Part shown: positions 9,354-19,050 of the stretch, one piece after another
Layout of the letters: every line of letters starts with the position of its first letter
Numbering within the stretch: position 1 is the first letter of the stretch
From: Bacteroidota bacterium
GTDB lineage: Bacteria > Bacteroidota > Ignavibacteria > Kapaibacteriales > UBA2268
Assembly (NCBI GenBank): GCA_022707965.1
Contig: JAKIZO010000008.1
Coordinates: 1 to 62,302, forward strand
Length of the DNA stretch: 62,302 nt
Reading direction: 5' to 3'
Program-made: the position numbers and the translations under genes
The notes under the pieces: model-generated
Databases searched by the model: none
What the model saw: only the letters and a program-made list of their open reading frames with translations
Told to the model about the DNA's origin: nothing

Positions 9354-11477
9354 TCAATTAGATTTGCTCTTGAACAACTTTTCTTTCAATTTTTGGATTA
9401 GTGTGATATTTTCATCGATGAAAGAAGAATCCAATACATCAACATTTGGTATTTCTTCCATTTCTACTATTGGATTTGTTTCCGGATAGAGCATAATGTA
9501 GTTGCAACCCGGTTTTTCTTCGGTGATTTCATCAACTATTCGAATATAGTCCAATGAAAACGAGACGCTCTTTGAACGTGCCTTTACAAATATTACAATA
9601 TCATTTTCCGAAAATTTATTAGCATAACTTGTAAATTCATCTATTGAACTGACTACCTCAAAGACAGCGTCGCCAAGTACCCCACTTGCTTTGCACTGCT
9701 TGATAATGCTTAGCTTCGTTGATTGCAGACAGAGGAAAATTACTTGTGCTGCTGCATACTTACTAATATTGTTGAGTATTTCAAGCCATCTTTTGAATCC
9801 AATTTCATATTGTGCATTTTCACCAACAAAAACATAAATCTTATTTGTCAGGTTTATTAATTGATGCAATTTCGCAACCATAATAGTCTGATTTGTTGCT
9901 TCAATGACATTGTCTGTTTTCCTGCCAAAAAAGAATTCCGATGCCTTTGATTTCCCCGTCCAGCCAAGTATTGTTAAGTTTATCATCATCTCTTTCATCG
10001 CTCGAATAATCCCGCTCGATACGTTTGTATCAAGTCTTGTCGTTGGTGTTATGGATTTCTTCCCCGGATAAACTAATCTTACGTATGTTTGTATTGCTTT
10101 TGTGCTTTGCAGTATTCTTCTTTCGGTTTTATCGTCCTCAATAATAACCGATAATGGGAAAATTGGCTGTTCGTCCTCGTTATCGCCACGGCAGGCAATT
10201 GCCAAATCGAGCAATTTATCGATGCTATTCGGATTCGAGCAAGGAACTAATATTCTCATCGGTTCTGTTTTTATCACATCTTTCCTCTCTTGTTCTTCTA
10301 TGGCAAGCTTTCTTCCTGCTCGTTCTGTTACAAACGATGCAAATAGACAAGTAACTAATATCAATAATATTGTCCCATTCAACACATTCTCGTCTAATAT
10401 TCCTGCTTTGTATGCAATCATTATCACGGCAATTGTCGCAGCTGCGTGTGAAGCACTTAATCCAAAGATAAAATCAGCCTCGTTTCGGCTGAACTTGAAC
10501 AACAGCCGAGTTGAATGCGCCGCTAAATACTTACTCAATAGCGCCATAATTGTCAAAGTTGCCGCAACTATTAATGAGAAATAACTCGCAGCCAACACTT
10601 TTAAGTCAACTATCATTCCAACATTAATCAAAAACAAGGGTATGAACAATCCGCTGCCAACCAGATGTATCCTTTGCATCAAAGTTGAATTATGTGGTAT
10701 TAAGTTGCTGAACGCCAAGCCTGCCAAAAACGCCCCTACTATTGCCTCTATTCCAGCTACTTCCATCAACATACTCGACATTACAAACATCGCAATCACA
10801 AATATAAACTGCGAGTAATTCTCTTCCTCTATGTTCTTAAAAAACCAAAGTGCTATCTTGGGTATTATTAACAGAATAAAAAGCGATACTAACGCCAATA
10901 AAACAAGAAATTTCAGCCAAAACCAAAATGTCAAAGAACCACTATAATAATTCATTATCACGCCAAATGCAAAAAGTACCGCTGTATCGGTAATGATTGT
11001 TCCGCCAACCACAGTTGTTGTGCTGCGTGTTTGGGTAAGTCCCAGACGCAAAGCTATCGGATACGCAACCAATGTATGAGTTGAGAACATCAATGCAATT
11101 ATGATTGACGCTATTTCGCTATATCCAAGCACATAATATGAAAGCAAATAGCCAAGCAATAGAGGAATAGCAAAAGTTGCTATCCCAAAGATTATGCTAT
11201 ATCTTTTGTTTGTCTTTATTTGCTTTAAATCAAGTTCCAGCCCCGCTAAAAACATTATGTAAAGCAATCCAATCGAACCCAGCATAATTATGCTTTCGTC
11301 CCTATCCAGTATATTTAAGCTATGGGGTCCGACTATCGTTCCCGCGATTATTAATCCCATTATGCTTGGTATTCTTAACTTTTTGAATAATACAGGAAAT
11401 ATCAACACAATTAGCATAAGTATTGCGAACTCTGCTATTGGATTTTTTATTGGGAAAATGTGTTGAAATATTTCCAT
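9354..11477 (-). CDS. CPA2-family cation/proton antiporter with cytoplasmic USP-like tail
   Basis: 707 residues. The first ~390 form a 12-13-helix Na+/H+ exchanger (Kef/NapA type): LMLIVLIFPVLFKKL at the start, GLIIAGTIVGPHSL, FLAGLELDL near residue 80, and a later helix with GAFLAGLAFSNL. The remaining ~310 residues are soluble; segments such as RILVPCSNPNSIDKLLDLA resemble universal-stress-protein folds, usually nucleotide-binding regulatory tails. It probably exchanges K+ or Na+ for H+ across the inner membrane. The gene converges with the fusion gene (2 bases between stops). A perfect inverted repeat lies 11 bases upstream of the start. A second, interrupted antiporter of the same superfamily is at 38284. 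Confidence 0.88.
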   Translation of the reverse strand: MEIFQHIFPIKNPIAEFAILMLIVLIFPVLFKKLRIPSIMGLIIAGTIVGPHSLNILDRDESIIMLGSIGLLYIMFLAGLELDLKQIKTNKRYSIIFGIATFAIPLLLGYLLSYYVLGYSEIASIIIALMFSTHTLVAYPIALRLGLTQTRSTTTVVGGTIITDTAVLFAFGVIMNYYSGSLTFWFWLKFLVLLALVSLFILLIIPKIALWFFKNIEEENYSQFIFVIAMFVMSSMLMEVAGIEAIVGAFLAGLAFSNLIPHNSTLMQRIHLVGSGLFIPLFLINVGMIVDLKVLAASYFSLIVAATLTIMALLSKYLAAHSTRLLFKFSRNEADFIFGLSASHAAATIAVIMIAYKAGILDENVLNGTILLILVTCLFASFVTERAGRKLAIEEQERKDVIKTEPMRILVPCSNPNSIDKLLDLAIACRGDNEDEQPIFPLSVIIEDDKTERRILQSTKAIQTYVRLVYPGKKSITPTTRLDTNVSSGIIRAMKEMMINLTILGWTGKSKASEFFFGRKTDNVIEATNQTIMVAKLHQLINLTNKIYVFVGENAQYEIGFKRWLEILNNISKYAAAQVIFLCLQSTKLSIIKQCKASGVLGDAVFEVVSSIDEFTSYANKFSENDIVIFVKARSKSVSFSLDYIRIVDEITEEKPGCNYIMLYPETNPIVEMEEIPNVDVLDSSFIDENITLIQKLKEKLFKSKSN

Positions 11478-11487
11478 TAAAAAAGAT

Positions 11488-11512
11488 ATTTAGTGAAACA
11501 TTTTCACTAAAT
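11488..11512. promoter_or_regulatory. Perfect 11-bp inverted repeat upstream of the antiporter gene
   Basis: ATTTAGTGAAA and TTTCACTAAAT flank a 3-base centre (CAT), 11-35 bases upstream of the antiporter start and just downstream of the yfhO-like gene. Its symmetry fits a dimeric repressor operator. On the reverse strand it is followed within a few bases by a run of six T's, so it could instead be a weak terminator for the yfhO-like gene. Either reading is inference. Confidence 0.5.
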
Positions 11513-11558
11513 AAAATAATGAAAAAAAATTAAAAAAATCAAATTTTATTGAGGAAAA

Positions 11559-13855
11559 TTATTCTTTCTTTCTATATACAATAATCAATGCTATCGACAA
11601 AACAATAGTTGCCAAACTAATCCACGTTCCACTGATTAACTTGCTTGAATGTGCAGTAAACTCTACTGTGTGCTTACCCACGGGAAGGACCACACTACGG
11701 AAACAATAATTTGCCCGAATTATCTCGACTTCTTTGCCATCAACTTTTGCTATCCACGATGGATAGAATATTTCACTCAAACATAGCAAACTTGGTTTTT
11801 CTGAACTCGTTTCAATTATTATCGAATTGGGTGAATAGTGCTTAATAATCGCAGTTCCTGAAAAATTTGTATCTATATCGTTGGGCAAATTAATTTCTGG
11901 CTGCTTTTCTATTACCGCGATTTTTGAGTAATCTATTTTCTCGCTTTTCATAAAATCAGCAACTTTTTCACCATCAATAACTTTTACTGCACCAACAAGC
12001 CAGGCTCTTGGCAATCTGTCAGCTCGTTCAGCAAAATATGGCGACATTCTCAAAGTATCAATCGCGATTTCGTATTTAACATTGAATAACTTATGTATTT
12101 CTTCGCGGCTGAGCGGTGGCACATTCCTTTCCAATACCAATGGATTATAGCCTTCGAGCAATTCAATTTCTGAAATCATTCCCTGATTGCGTTTCATTGC
12201 CATAAATGGCGGATTATACATCCTCGAATTTACTCTAAAAATGTCATCTGGATATTTCGACCTAAATGCGTTCAAAGTCTGTTCTGGCAGTTGATATTGC
12301 TTCGAATAATCATTCTTCGAACGATTAAAATCTGCTCCGGCAATATATAAATCAATAAATGCAAGCAATGCCAGTATTATTCCTGCAATCGATACAGATA
12401 ACCTCTTTTTGCTTGCCAGATATATAATAATTAATGTCGATACAACAAAAAATAATGCAGTTGCACCGTAACTTTGTATTGTCGAAACTGAATTCTCTTC
12501 AAAGCTGAAAAATGATTGCAAAATTCCTACCGCTGCAAGCAGTGAAACAATCAATGGAAATGCTACTGCTGCTAAAATTTGTTTCAAATTGAAATCGCGA
12601 AGTTTATCGATTGCAAATCCTGCAATGACAGAAAAGCCAAATGCAATCGCAAATGCCATCCTCGCCGGAATTCTTAATTTTGAAAAGAAAGGAAGTTTAT
12701 AGAACAAATAGTATAAAAATCCATTACTCCCAAATGCGAATATTAATGCAAATATTGAAAATACAGCCAAAAAAGCTACAAATCTATTAGTTTTCATCAT
12801 TCCAATTATTCCAAGCATTCCAAGCATTAATGCTACAACTCCAAAATAATATGCTGTTTCCCAGTAATAATAATACTGAAATGGTTCATACTCTCCTTTA
12901 TTATTCTTCTTTTTTAATTGAAATGCGACCTTCGACTCTCCTGTTGCATCTGTATAACCGAAAAATTTAGGAACAACTGCAGAAATTACTTGTGATAGTT
13001 CGAGCGAACCCTCCGACGAAGCTTCAAATGTCATTTCCTGCCTTCGCGACTGCTCTGCTAACTCGCTCGATGGCAAATACTGTATTTGAAAAATTCCTGC
13101 TGCTATGATAAATGGTAATATTGACGCAATAATGTATTTCGTAAATGTTTTTGTAGTGATTGCTTTTTTCAAAATATCGGCAATTAAATTCCATATAAAA
13201 AATATCCCCAAAAACAAATAAAAGTATAATGTCATTTGTGGATGCCCCGATAACATCACCATTCCAAGCAAAAGCCCCGAAATAACTGCCGATTTAATTG
13301 AACTTTGTGCATTTGCCTTATGATAAAACATAAATATTAATGGAAACCAGGATAAATGGCTAACTATCATTGGGTGTATTGCGTGGCACACAAGCAAACT
13401 GGAAAATGAATATGTTATTGCCGATACTATTGCCGACAGAAACTAACTTTGAAATACCTCATCAATGCAAACATCGAAATCTGAGCTATCAAAAAATGTA
13501 TTATTAAAGACAATTCAAGCATTTTCACGGGCAAAGTTCCGTCTGTCCCGACAAACAATGTTAATATTCTATTCAAAGGATAGAAAAATCCAACCTGTAA
13601 ATCCGCCAAAAATGGCATACCTGCGAATGCAAAAGGGTTCCATAGCGGTATTCTTCCTTGTGCAAATTCCCTTGCTGCGAATGTCTGAACTGGATATACA
13701 TATTCAGCAAAATCCTCCCATAAATAAGCATTACCAAACAAATGCTCCCAGAAGAAAATTGCCGTTGTTATCGCAAATAACCCTATTGCTACATACCAAT
13801 AATAATTAGTCTTAACCTCTATTGCCTTGCTTTTTTCTGCTTTCTTTGTTTTCAT
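11559..13855 (-). pseudogene. YfhO-like multi-spanning membrane protein split by a frameshift
   Basis: Two reverse-strand frames encode parts of one protein. The first (start ATG at 13853-13855, MKTKKAEKS) runs to a TAG at 13427-13429. The second is open from about 13438 down to 11559. Adding one T to the coding-strand TTT at 13440-13442 joins them as ...RYFKVSFLSAIVSAITYSF..., the expected continuation of a transmembrane helix. The restored protein is ~765 residues: an N-terminal helix, a conserved loop with LWEDFAEYVYPV and GRIPLWNPFAFAG, ~11 further helices, then a soluble C-terminal part ending in one more helix. The family (YfhO) is implicated in glycosylation of cell-envelope polymers in Firmicutes; the role here is unknown. 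The break is either a true deletion or a homopolymer error. Confidence 0.8.
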
Positions 13856-13979
13856 CTTTAATATCAATGAATGATTAAACAAAAATGCAATTTAAAAAGA
13901 AAATAGTAATTCATAATATAAAAGTTAATTTCTCGTCTATATGAACGCAAAGTAATGTATAATAAAAATTAGTAGTAAA

Positions 13980-14201
13980 ATGCCAATTTACACCTACAAA
14001 TGCGTCGAATGTGGTGCAAAATACGAAATCTTCCACAAAGTTCGCGAGGATGAACGTGCAATTGTTTGCCCAACCTGTGGTTCTACTGCATACAGAAAAG
14101 TTATGTCCACCACTGGAATTATTTCACAGGGTAGTTCTGCAGAAATGCCTTCCTCCTGTGATTTTGGCGGATGCTGCGGCGGTTCTTGCAGCCTAAACTA
14201 A
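13980..14201 (+). CDS. FmdB/CxxC-family zinc ribbon regulatory protein
   Basis: 73 residues. MPIYTYKCVECGAKYEIFH and VCPTCGS supply the two CxxC pairs (C8/C11 and C30/C33) of the FmdB-type zinc ribbon. A Gly/Cys-rich tail (GGCCGGSCSLN) is common in this family. FmdB was named from a formamidase locus, but the biochemical role is unsettled; similar small ribbons bind nucleic acid or ribosomes. The stop overlaps the 3' end of the convergent decarboxylase gene by 9 bases. Confidence 0.85.
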   Translation: MPIYTYKCVECGAKYEIFHKVREDERAIVCPTCGSTAYRKVMSTTGIISQGSSAEMPSSCDFGGCCGGSCSLN

Positions 14202-15602
14202 CTTGCTTGCAGTTTGTTTAATTAGTTCCAGAGCGGCATCAACGTGCCGCTTTTTTGTATTTGTCTGTCCTACTACAAATCGAATAGTATATTTTTCATC
14301 AAGCTTTGTGTGAGTTACATAAATTTTCCCCGTTGCATTCAATGTTTTCAGCAATTTCTCGTTAATTTCATCTAATCCCATTCTTCCATCACTTCTTACG
14401 TATCTAAAACAAACAGTATTGAAATTCACGGGTGCAAGCAGTTCAAAATCTCCTTCCGCAATAATATTTTCGGCAAAGTATTTAGCAAGCGTTAGGTGTT
14501 CCCTGATAAAATTCTGCAATCCTTCCAATCCATAATATCTCATCACAAACCATAATTTTAAAGCACGAAAACGCCTTCCAAGCTGAATACCCCAATCACG
14601 GTAATTATTCACCTGCTCATCGACTGCCGTCTTCAAATATTCAGGCGTTATCGAGAAAGTTTTAATCAGTGTTTCCTTATCTTTCACATAATGTGCGGAA
14701 CAATCAAAATTTGTCAGCAACCATTTGTGAGGGTTAAAAACAAAAGAATCTGCTTTTTCGATACCTTCCGCCATCTGACGCATTTCGGGTAAAATCAATG
14801 CTGAACCAGCAAGAGCAGCATCCACGTGATGGAATAAATCATATTTATTTGCTATTTCTGCAATTTCATCTATTGGGTCTATCGCTGTCGAGCCCGTTGT
14901 TCCAAACGCAGATACAACCGCACACGGAAGATATCCTTTCTCAATATCCTCTTTGATTGCTTTTTCAAGCAATTTCGTTTGCATTGAATATTTTGCGTCT
15001 GTCGGGATTTTTACGACATTATTTCTGCCGTAGCCTGCTATTTTTGCTGCTTTTTCGATAGACGAATGAGCTTCACCCGAACAATAAACTCTATATGTTT
15101 TTCCGTCGAACCCATTTTCATTGATTGAAAACGCGGATTTTTTCTCTCTTGCAACTGTTAGTGCAACAAGTGTTGCTGTCGATGCGGTGTCTTGAATTAC
15201 TCCATTGAAGCTTTCAGGCAATCCAATATACTGACGCAACAAATTTAGCGTGAATTCCTCCAATTCCGCAGCTGCCGGTGAAGTTTCCCAAACCATACAT
15301 TGCGCGGCAATTGCTGATGTTAGCATTTCGGCAAGAATCGATGGGGGAGAGGTGTTTGCCGGAAAATATGCAAAAAAATTAGGGCTTTGCCAATGCGTTA
15401 TTCCTGGCAATATTATTTTTTCAAAATCAGACATTATTTCATCAATACTTGCAGGTGTTTGGTTATCGAGCTTTGCAACCTTGTTGTAAATCTCTTTAGG
15501 CTCGACTTGCGATTTCACCGGATAGCTCTCGATATTATCGTAATATCTGATTATCCATTTCGCAATTCGCTGTAACAGTTCAAAAAAAGTTTCGTTATTC
15601 AT
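14193..15602 (-). CDS. Pyridoxal-phosphate-dependent amino-acid decarboxylase (group II)
   Basis: 469 residues, close to aromatic-L-amino-acid decarboxylases (~470-480). Visible landmarks are the N-terminal substrate-loop region PGITHWQSPNFFAYFPAN, the PLP-contact HVDAALAGS and the Schiff-base lysine motif FNPHKWLLTN. It probably removes CO2 from an aromatic amino acid (Trp, Tyr, Phe or DOPA), giving an arylamine. Substrate choice cannot be read from sequence by eye. Monocistronic, convergent with the FmdB gene. Confidence 0.9.
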   Translation of the reverse strand: MNNETFFELLQRIAKWIIRYYDNIESYPVKSQVEPKEIYNKVAKLDNQTPASIDEIMSDFEKIILPGITHWQSPNFFAYFPANTSPPSILAEMLTSAIAAQCMVWETSPAAAELEEFTLNLLRQYIGLPESFNGVIQDTASTATLVALTVAREKKSAFSINENGFDGKTYRVYCSGEAHSSIEKAAKIAGYGRNNVVKIPTDAKYSMQTKLLEKAIKEDIEKGYLPCAVVSAFGTTGSTAIDPIDEIAEIANKYDLFHHVDAALAGSALILPEMRQMAEGIEKADSFVFNPHKWLLTNFDCSAHYVKDKETLIKTFSITPEYLKTAVDEQVNNYRDWGIQLGRRFRALKLWFVMRYYGLEGLQNFIREHLTLAKYFAENIIAEGDFELLAPVNFNTVCFRYVRSDGRMGLDEINEKLLKTLNATGKIYVTHTKLDEKYTIRFVVGQTNTKKRHVDAALELIKQTASKLV

Positions 15603-15699
15603 AATAAATTACACTAAAAAAAAGTTAATTTCGTTAATAGTTGCGATAGATATGACGTTAATCATCATTTGTTATTTTTTCAACATTTTTGAGGTTTTT

Positions 15700-16605
15700 A
15701 TGAAATTGTTAAGATTGTTTAGTTTGCTTGCGTTTTTATCGCTCAGCACTCTTATTTTTACTGCTTGTGAGGAAGATACAGATGACCCTGTTACCTCAGA
15801 CAAGCCAATTCCTTCTGCTCCGACTAACCTTCGTGCTACTTCCATCAGCGCAACCGAAGTATTGCTGAAATGGGACAAATCTGCAAGCCACGATTCAAGC
15901 TGGTTTGCTGGTTATGAACTTACTGTTACGGGCGGAAACCCAATGACGCCTATTAAAATTGGAAAAACTGATAACTACAAAGTTTCTGGTTTGCAGGAAG
16001 GAGTTGTTTATACTTTTACTTTGAAATCTGTTAATTCTGACAACAAAACAAGCACCGGTTCAACTTCTGTAACCTGGTCGCCTGCTTCACGATTTGAAAC
16101 TGACGACATAAGAATGTATGTCTTCGAATCACAAAATGGTTCTGGATTGACTATTTATGGTGAAAATAACAAACCTGAAAATCTAAAAGCTTCTGAAAAA
16201 ACTAAATGGCATCTTGGATTAGACAATCGCACTACGGATTCTCTTTTCTTCGGTTCTGCAAGCCAGATTGATATCGGAACTGGTACACCAACCGATAAAG
16301 TCGAAATTGCTGATACTTATTGGGAAACTAATACTCTTGATAATATTTTTGAAACAGCTGCTCTCAATACTTTGAATTTTGCTGAAAGAAGAATTGATCT
16401 TCTGAAACTTGACAATGGCCAAACTGGTCTTGCTTTTGTAGTTCGTATTCTTCGTCAAGGACAGACTAATTATAATTATGCAAAAGTACTTATAGAGCGT
16501 GGCAGTGGAGGTTTCTTGCAGGGTTCTGGCAATGACCGATATATTAAAATGAAAATCTCTTACCAAAAAGTTGCTGGTGTCCCTTACGCAAAAACTTCTA
16601 ACTAA
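15700..16605 (+). CDS. Lipoprotein with fibronectin type III domain
   Basis: The ATG at 15700 is chosen because a GAGG site lies 6 bases upstream and it gives a lipoprotein signal: MKLLRLFSLLAFLSLSTLIF then TAC-EEDTDD (lipobox LIFTAC). A frame extension from 15652 adds nothing plausible. Mature residues ~35-125 form an FN3 domain (PSAPTNLRATSISATEVLLKW ... TFTLKSVNSDNKTS). The C-terminal ~170 residues are beta-rich and of unknown function. First gene of a likely operon with the next two exported proteins; 18-base spacing to the second. Confidence 0.8.
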   Translation: MKLLRLFSLLAFLSLSTLIFTACEEDTDDPVTSDKPIPSAPTNLRATSISATEVLLKWDKSASHDSSWFAGYELTVTGGNPMTPIKIGKTDNYKVSGLQEGVVYTFTLKSVNSDNKTSTGSTSVTWSPASRFETDDIRMYVFESQNGSGLTIYGENNKPENLKASEKTKWHLGLDNRTTDSLFFGSASQIDIGTGTPTDKVEIADTYWETNTLDNIFETAALNTLNFAERRIDLLKLDNGQTGLAFVVRILRQGQTNYNYAKVLIERGSGGFLQGSGNDRYIKMKISYQKVAGVPYAKTSN

Positions 16606-16623
16606 TATTGATGGAGTTCGGCT

Positions 16624-17085
16624 ATGAAAAAAATATTTGGTATATTAAGCCTTTTGGCTATACTATTCGTTGCTGTTAATGCTCAGGAAGCAGTCAAAAA
16701 GACACTTCCTCAGGAGCCCGCAGAAGCAACTAAAAAAACTCTTACTCAAGAGGCATCGAAGCCTGTCGCTCAACCACAAAAGGCTGTCAAAACTCAGCAG
16801 TTTAAAGCCGATGTTACCGGTCAGGTAATCAGCCTTACTAAATTGGCTATGGGTGCAGACCCCGTCGTTACAAAAGCCGAAGCTGATGAAATGGTGAAAA
16901 AAAATCAGCCTCTTGCTCTTAAAGCAGCTGACCAAATCTATTTAGTTTACAATACTAAAAATGCGTTCGACAGTCGCAGCCTTGCTAAATTCGCCGGTGT
17001 GCAAAATCTTGGTGTTGCCGGTGAAGTTCGCTATATCAATGGCTTCGCTGTTATTTTTGCTAAACAAATGCAACCTGTGGAATAA
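16624..17085 (+). CDS. Exported protein, paralog of the following lipoprotein
   Basis: 153 residues. The signal peptide MKKIFGILSLLAILFVAVNA is cut before QEAVKK. A Lys/Gln/Pro-rich linker (~21-55) with two copies of a KKTL(P/T)QE motif follows. The globular part (~58-153) begins GQVISLTKLAMG and ends LGVAGEVRYINGFAVIFAKQ, matching GELISLDLAAQG ... IALYGMAKQVSGINFFIMEK in the next gene. Function unknown. The pair looks like an old duplication, one copy soluble in the periplasm and one lipid-anchored. Confidence 0.75.
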   Translation: MKKIFGILSLLAILFVAVNAQEAVKKTLPQEPAEATKKTLTQEASKPVAQPQKAVKTQQFKADVTGQVISLTKLAMGADPVVTKAEADEMVKKNQPLALKAADQIYLVYNTKNAFDSRSLAKFAGVQNLGVAGEVRYINGFAVIFAKQMQPVE

Positions 17086-17099
17086 GGAGGAGTATATTT

Positions 17100-17525
17100 A
17101 TGAAAAAAATGTTGTTGTTTCTTGCTGTTCTGATGGTCGTTTTTGCTGCTTGCAAAGAGCAACCTAAACCCGAAGAATTAGAAAAAACTCCTACTATGGA
17201 AGAAGCTCTCAAGCAAGCTCAAGACCCTAACGACTTCACTCAAACTCCTTTAGTCGGGGAACTCATCAGTCTTGATTTGGCTGCTCAGGGCAATAATACT
17301 CCTCTGTCTGATGTTCAGGCTGCTACCAAAATGCTTAAAGACGGTGCTTTTCTGCTCTTCAAATCTGCTGAAACTTACTATGTTGTCATAGACAAAAACG
17401 ATAATACCTATGCAGTCGAGAAAATCGTTCCTCTTGTAGGCAAAAAGATTGCTCTCTACGGTATGGCTAAGCAAGTTTCAGGTATTAATTTCTTTATTAT
17501 GGAGAAAGCCGAAGAAGCTAAATAG
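17100..17525 (+). CDS. Small lipoprotein, paralog of the preceding exported protein
   Basis: 141 residues preceded by a strong AAGGAGGAG site. Lipoprotein signal MKKMLLFLAVLMVVFAAC with lipobox VFAAC, then a charged linker (KEQPKPEELEKTPTMEEALK). The ~90-residue globular part shares its start (G-x-x-ISL), a middle YYVV core and its end (AKQVSGINFFIMEKA) with the gene just upstream. Function unknown. Last gene before a strong terminator, so the three-gene unit 15700-17525 is probably one transcript. Confidence 0.75.
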   Translation: MKKMLLFLAVLMVVFAACKEQPKPEELEKTPTMEEALKQAQDPNDFTQTPLVGELISLDLAAQGNNTPLSDVQAATKMLKDGAFLLFKSAETYYVVIDKNDNTYAVEKIVPLVGKKIALYGMAKQVSGINFFIMEKAEEAK

Positions 17526-17550
17526 GAAATAGATTTGTAAAAGTTTAGTG

Positions 17551-17579
17551 AGGCTGTCCTTAAAAGGACAGCCTTTTTT
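17551..17579 (+). terminator. Rho-independent terminator of the exported-protein operon
   Basis: Stem AGGCTGTCCT / AGGACAGCCT with loop TAAA, followed by six T's. The T-run abuts the stop codon of the convergent glgA gene. Confidence 0.9.
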
Positions 17580-19044
17580 ATACTTTTTCGAGTGCCCAGG
17601 TAAATACTTTCAGGTATTCCATTGCTGTCTTGCCCGAAGAGAAATCCATTTTCATCGCATTTTGCCGAATAATATCCCAGTGTGGCTGATTGTTGTAAAT
17701 AGATAATGCTCGCCGAATTGCCCAGGCCATATCATCAGCATTATACTGATAAAAATTAAATCCGTTCCCTTCGCCCGTTGCATAATTATACTCAAATACT
17801 GTATCTGCCAGTCCGCCCGTCTGCCGAACAATTGGTATAGTCCCGTATTTCATCGAATACATTTGCGTTAGCCCGCAAGGCTCAAACCGTGATGGCATCA
17901 AGAAAAAGTCCGACGCTGCAATTATTCTATGCGATAGTAAATCACTATATCCTATCTGTATTAACGCCAATTTCGGATATTTCCATTTTAGATAAACGAA
18001 AAAGTCCTCGTCGTTCTTATTTCCCGAACCCAGCAAAGCAAACCTGAACGCCCCCTCTGCTAAATACTGCTCGATTTTGTATCGCACCAAATCTATACCT
18101 TTTTGCTCTGTTAGTCGGCTAACCATCCCAATTAGCGGCATCTCAAGATTGTCGTAATCATTTAGCCCATTCTCGTATAAAAAACTTTTCTTCACATCAT
18201 TCTTTAGATACAAGCTGTCTATATTATAGTTCTTATATATGTATCTATCAACATTTGGGTCCCAATCATTATAATAGACACCATTCAACACGCCAATTAA
18301 ATCTGCACCTCGATAATTCAAAACATCGTGAAGCCCTTCGCCATAATATGGATAACGTATTTCTTTTGCATAAGTCGGGCTAACAGTTGTTATCTTGTCT
18401 GCAAACATTATACCGACTTTCATAAAATTCACGCTTCCATAATATTCAAACCACGAGCCTGGATAAAACTCCTTCATTCCAAAAGTCGAAAATTCCATTG
18501 TTGAGTAAGGTTCGTAACGCCCCTGATATGCAAGATTGTGAATAGTGAAAACCCCCGCAGTTTTCGAAAATCTATGCTCGTTCCTATAAATTCCTTTCAA
18601 AAAAGGCATCGCAAATGCTGTGTGAAAATCGTGAGCGTGAATAATATCCGGGGTGAAATCCAATGCTTTTGCTACCTCGAAAGCAGCCCTTGCAAGAAAT
18701 ATAAAACGCCTGTTATTATCGGGATACTCGTTCGCTTCTCCATATATTCCCGGTCTATCGAAATACTGATTATGCTCAATTAAGTATACAGGGACATTGC
18801 TATTTGGTAAAGTCCCCTCCCATACGTGAGCAAACTCTGTACAGTAGCCCATTGGAACTATCAATGTAAGAAATGTTGGACGAAATCCCCACTTTTCCAC
18901 ATTAATAAATCCATACTTCGGCATTACTATAATTGGATTTTGTCCAAGTCGCTGCCATTCTCGTGGCAAGGTGGCACACACATCTGCCAGTCCTCCCGTT
19001 TTCGCAAACGGTTCAACTTCTGCCGATACAAGTAAAATATTCAT
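17578..19044 (-). CDS. glgA: Glycogen (starch) synthase, ADP-glucose type
   Basis: 488 residues, the usual length. It begins MNILLVSAEVEPFAKTGGLADV; KTGGLADV is the ADP-glucose-binding signature of GT5 synthases. The C-terminal half has the GT-B sugar-nucleotide region SRLTEQKGIDL and the conserved FFLMPSRFEPCGLTQMYSMKYG followed by PIVRQTGGLADTV. It adds glucosyl units from ADP-glucose to a growing alpha-1,4-glucan in the cytoplasm. No other glycogen genes are nearby. ispE lies 6 bases upstream in the same direction. Confidence 0.96.
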   Translation of the reverse strand: MNILLVSAEVEPFAKTGGLADVCATLPREWQRLGQNPIIVMPKYGFINVEKWGFRPTFLTLIVPMGYCTEFAHVWEGTLPNSNVPVYLIEHNQYFDRPGIYGEANEYPDNNRRFIFLARAAFEVAKALDFTPDIIHAHDFHTAFAMPFLKGIYRNEHRFSKTAGVFTIHNLAYQGRYEPYSTMEFSTFGMKEFYPGSWFEYYGSVNFMKVGIMFADKITTVSPTYAKEIRYPYYGEGLHDVLNYRGADLIGVLNGVYYNDWDPNVDRYIYKNYNIDSLYLKNDVKKSFLYENGLNDYDNLEMPLIGMVSRLTEQKGIDLVRYKIEQYLAEGAFRFALLGSGNKNDEDFFVYLKWKYPKLALIQIGYSDLLSHRIIAASDFFLMPSRFEPCGLTQMYSMKYGTIPIVRQTGGLADTVFEYNYATGEGNGFNFYQYNADDMAWAIRRALSIYNNQPHWDIIRQNAMKMDFSSGKTAMEYLKVFTWALEKV

Positions 19045-19050
19045 ACTTTT

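Noticed and set aside
10102..10584. 160-codon open frame opposite the antiporter gene
   Set aside because: It lies wholly within a well-supported gene on the other strand and has no recognisable protein features; same for long antisense frames over pckA and the beta-helix gene.
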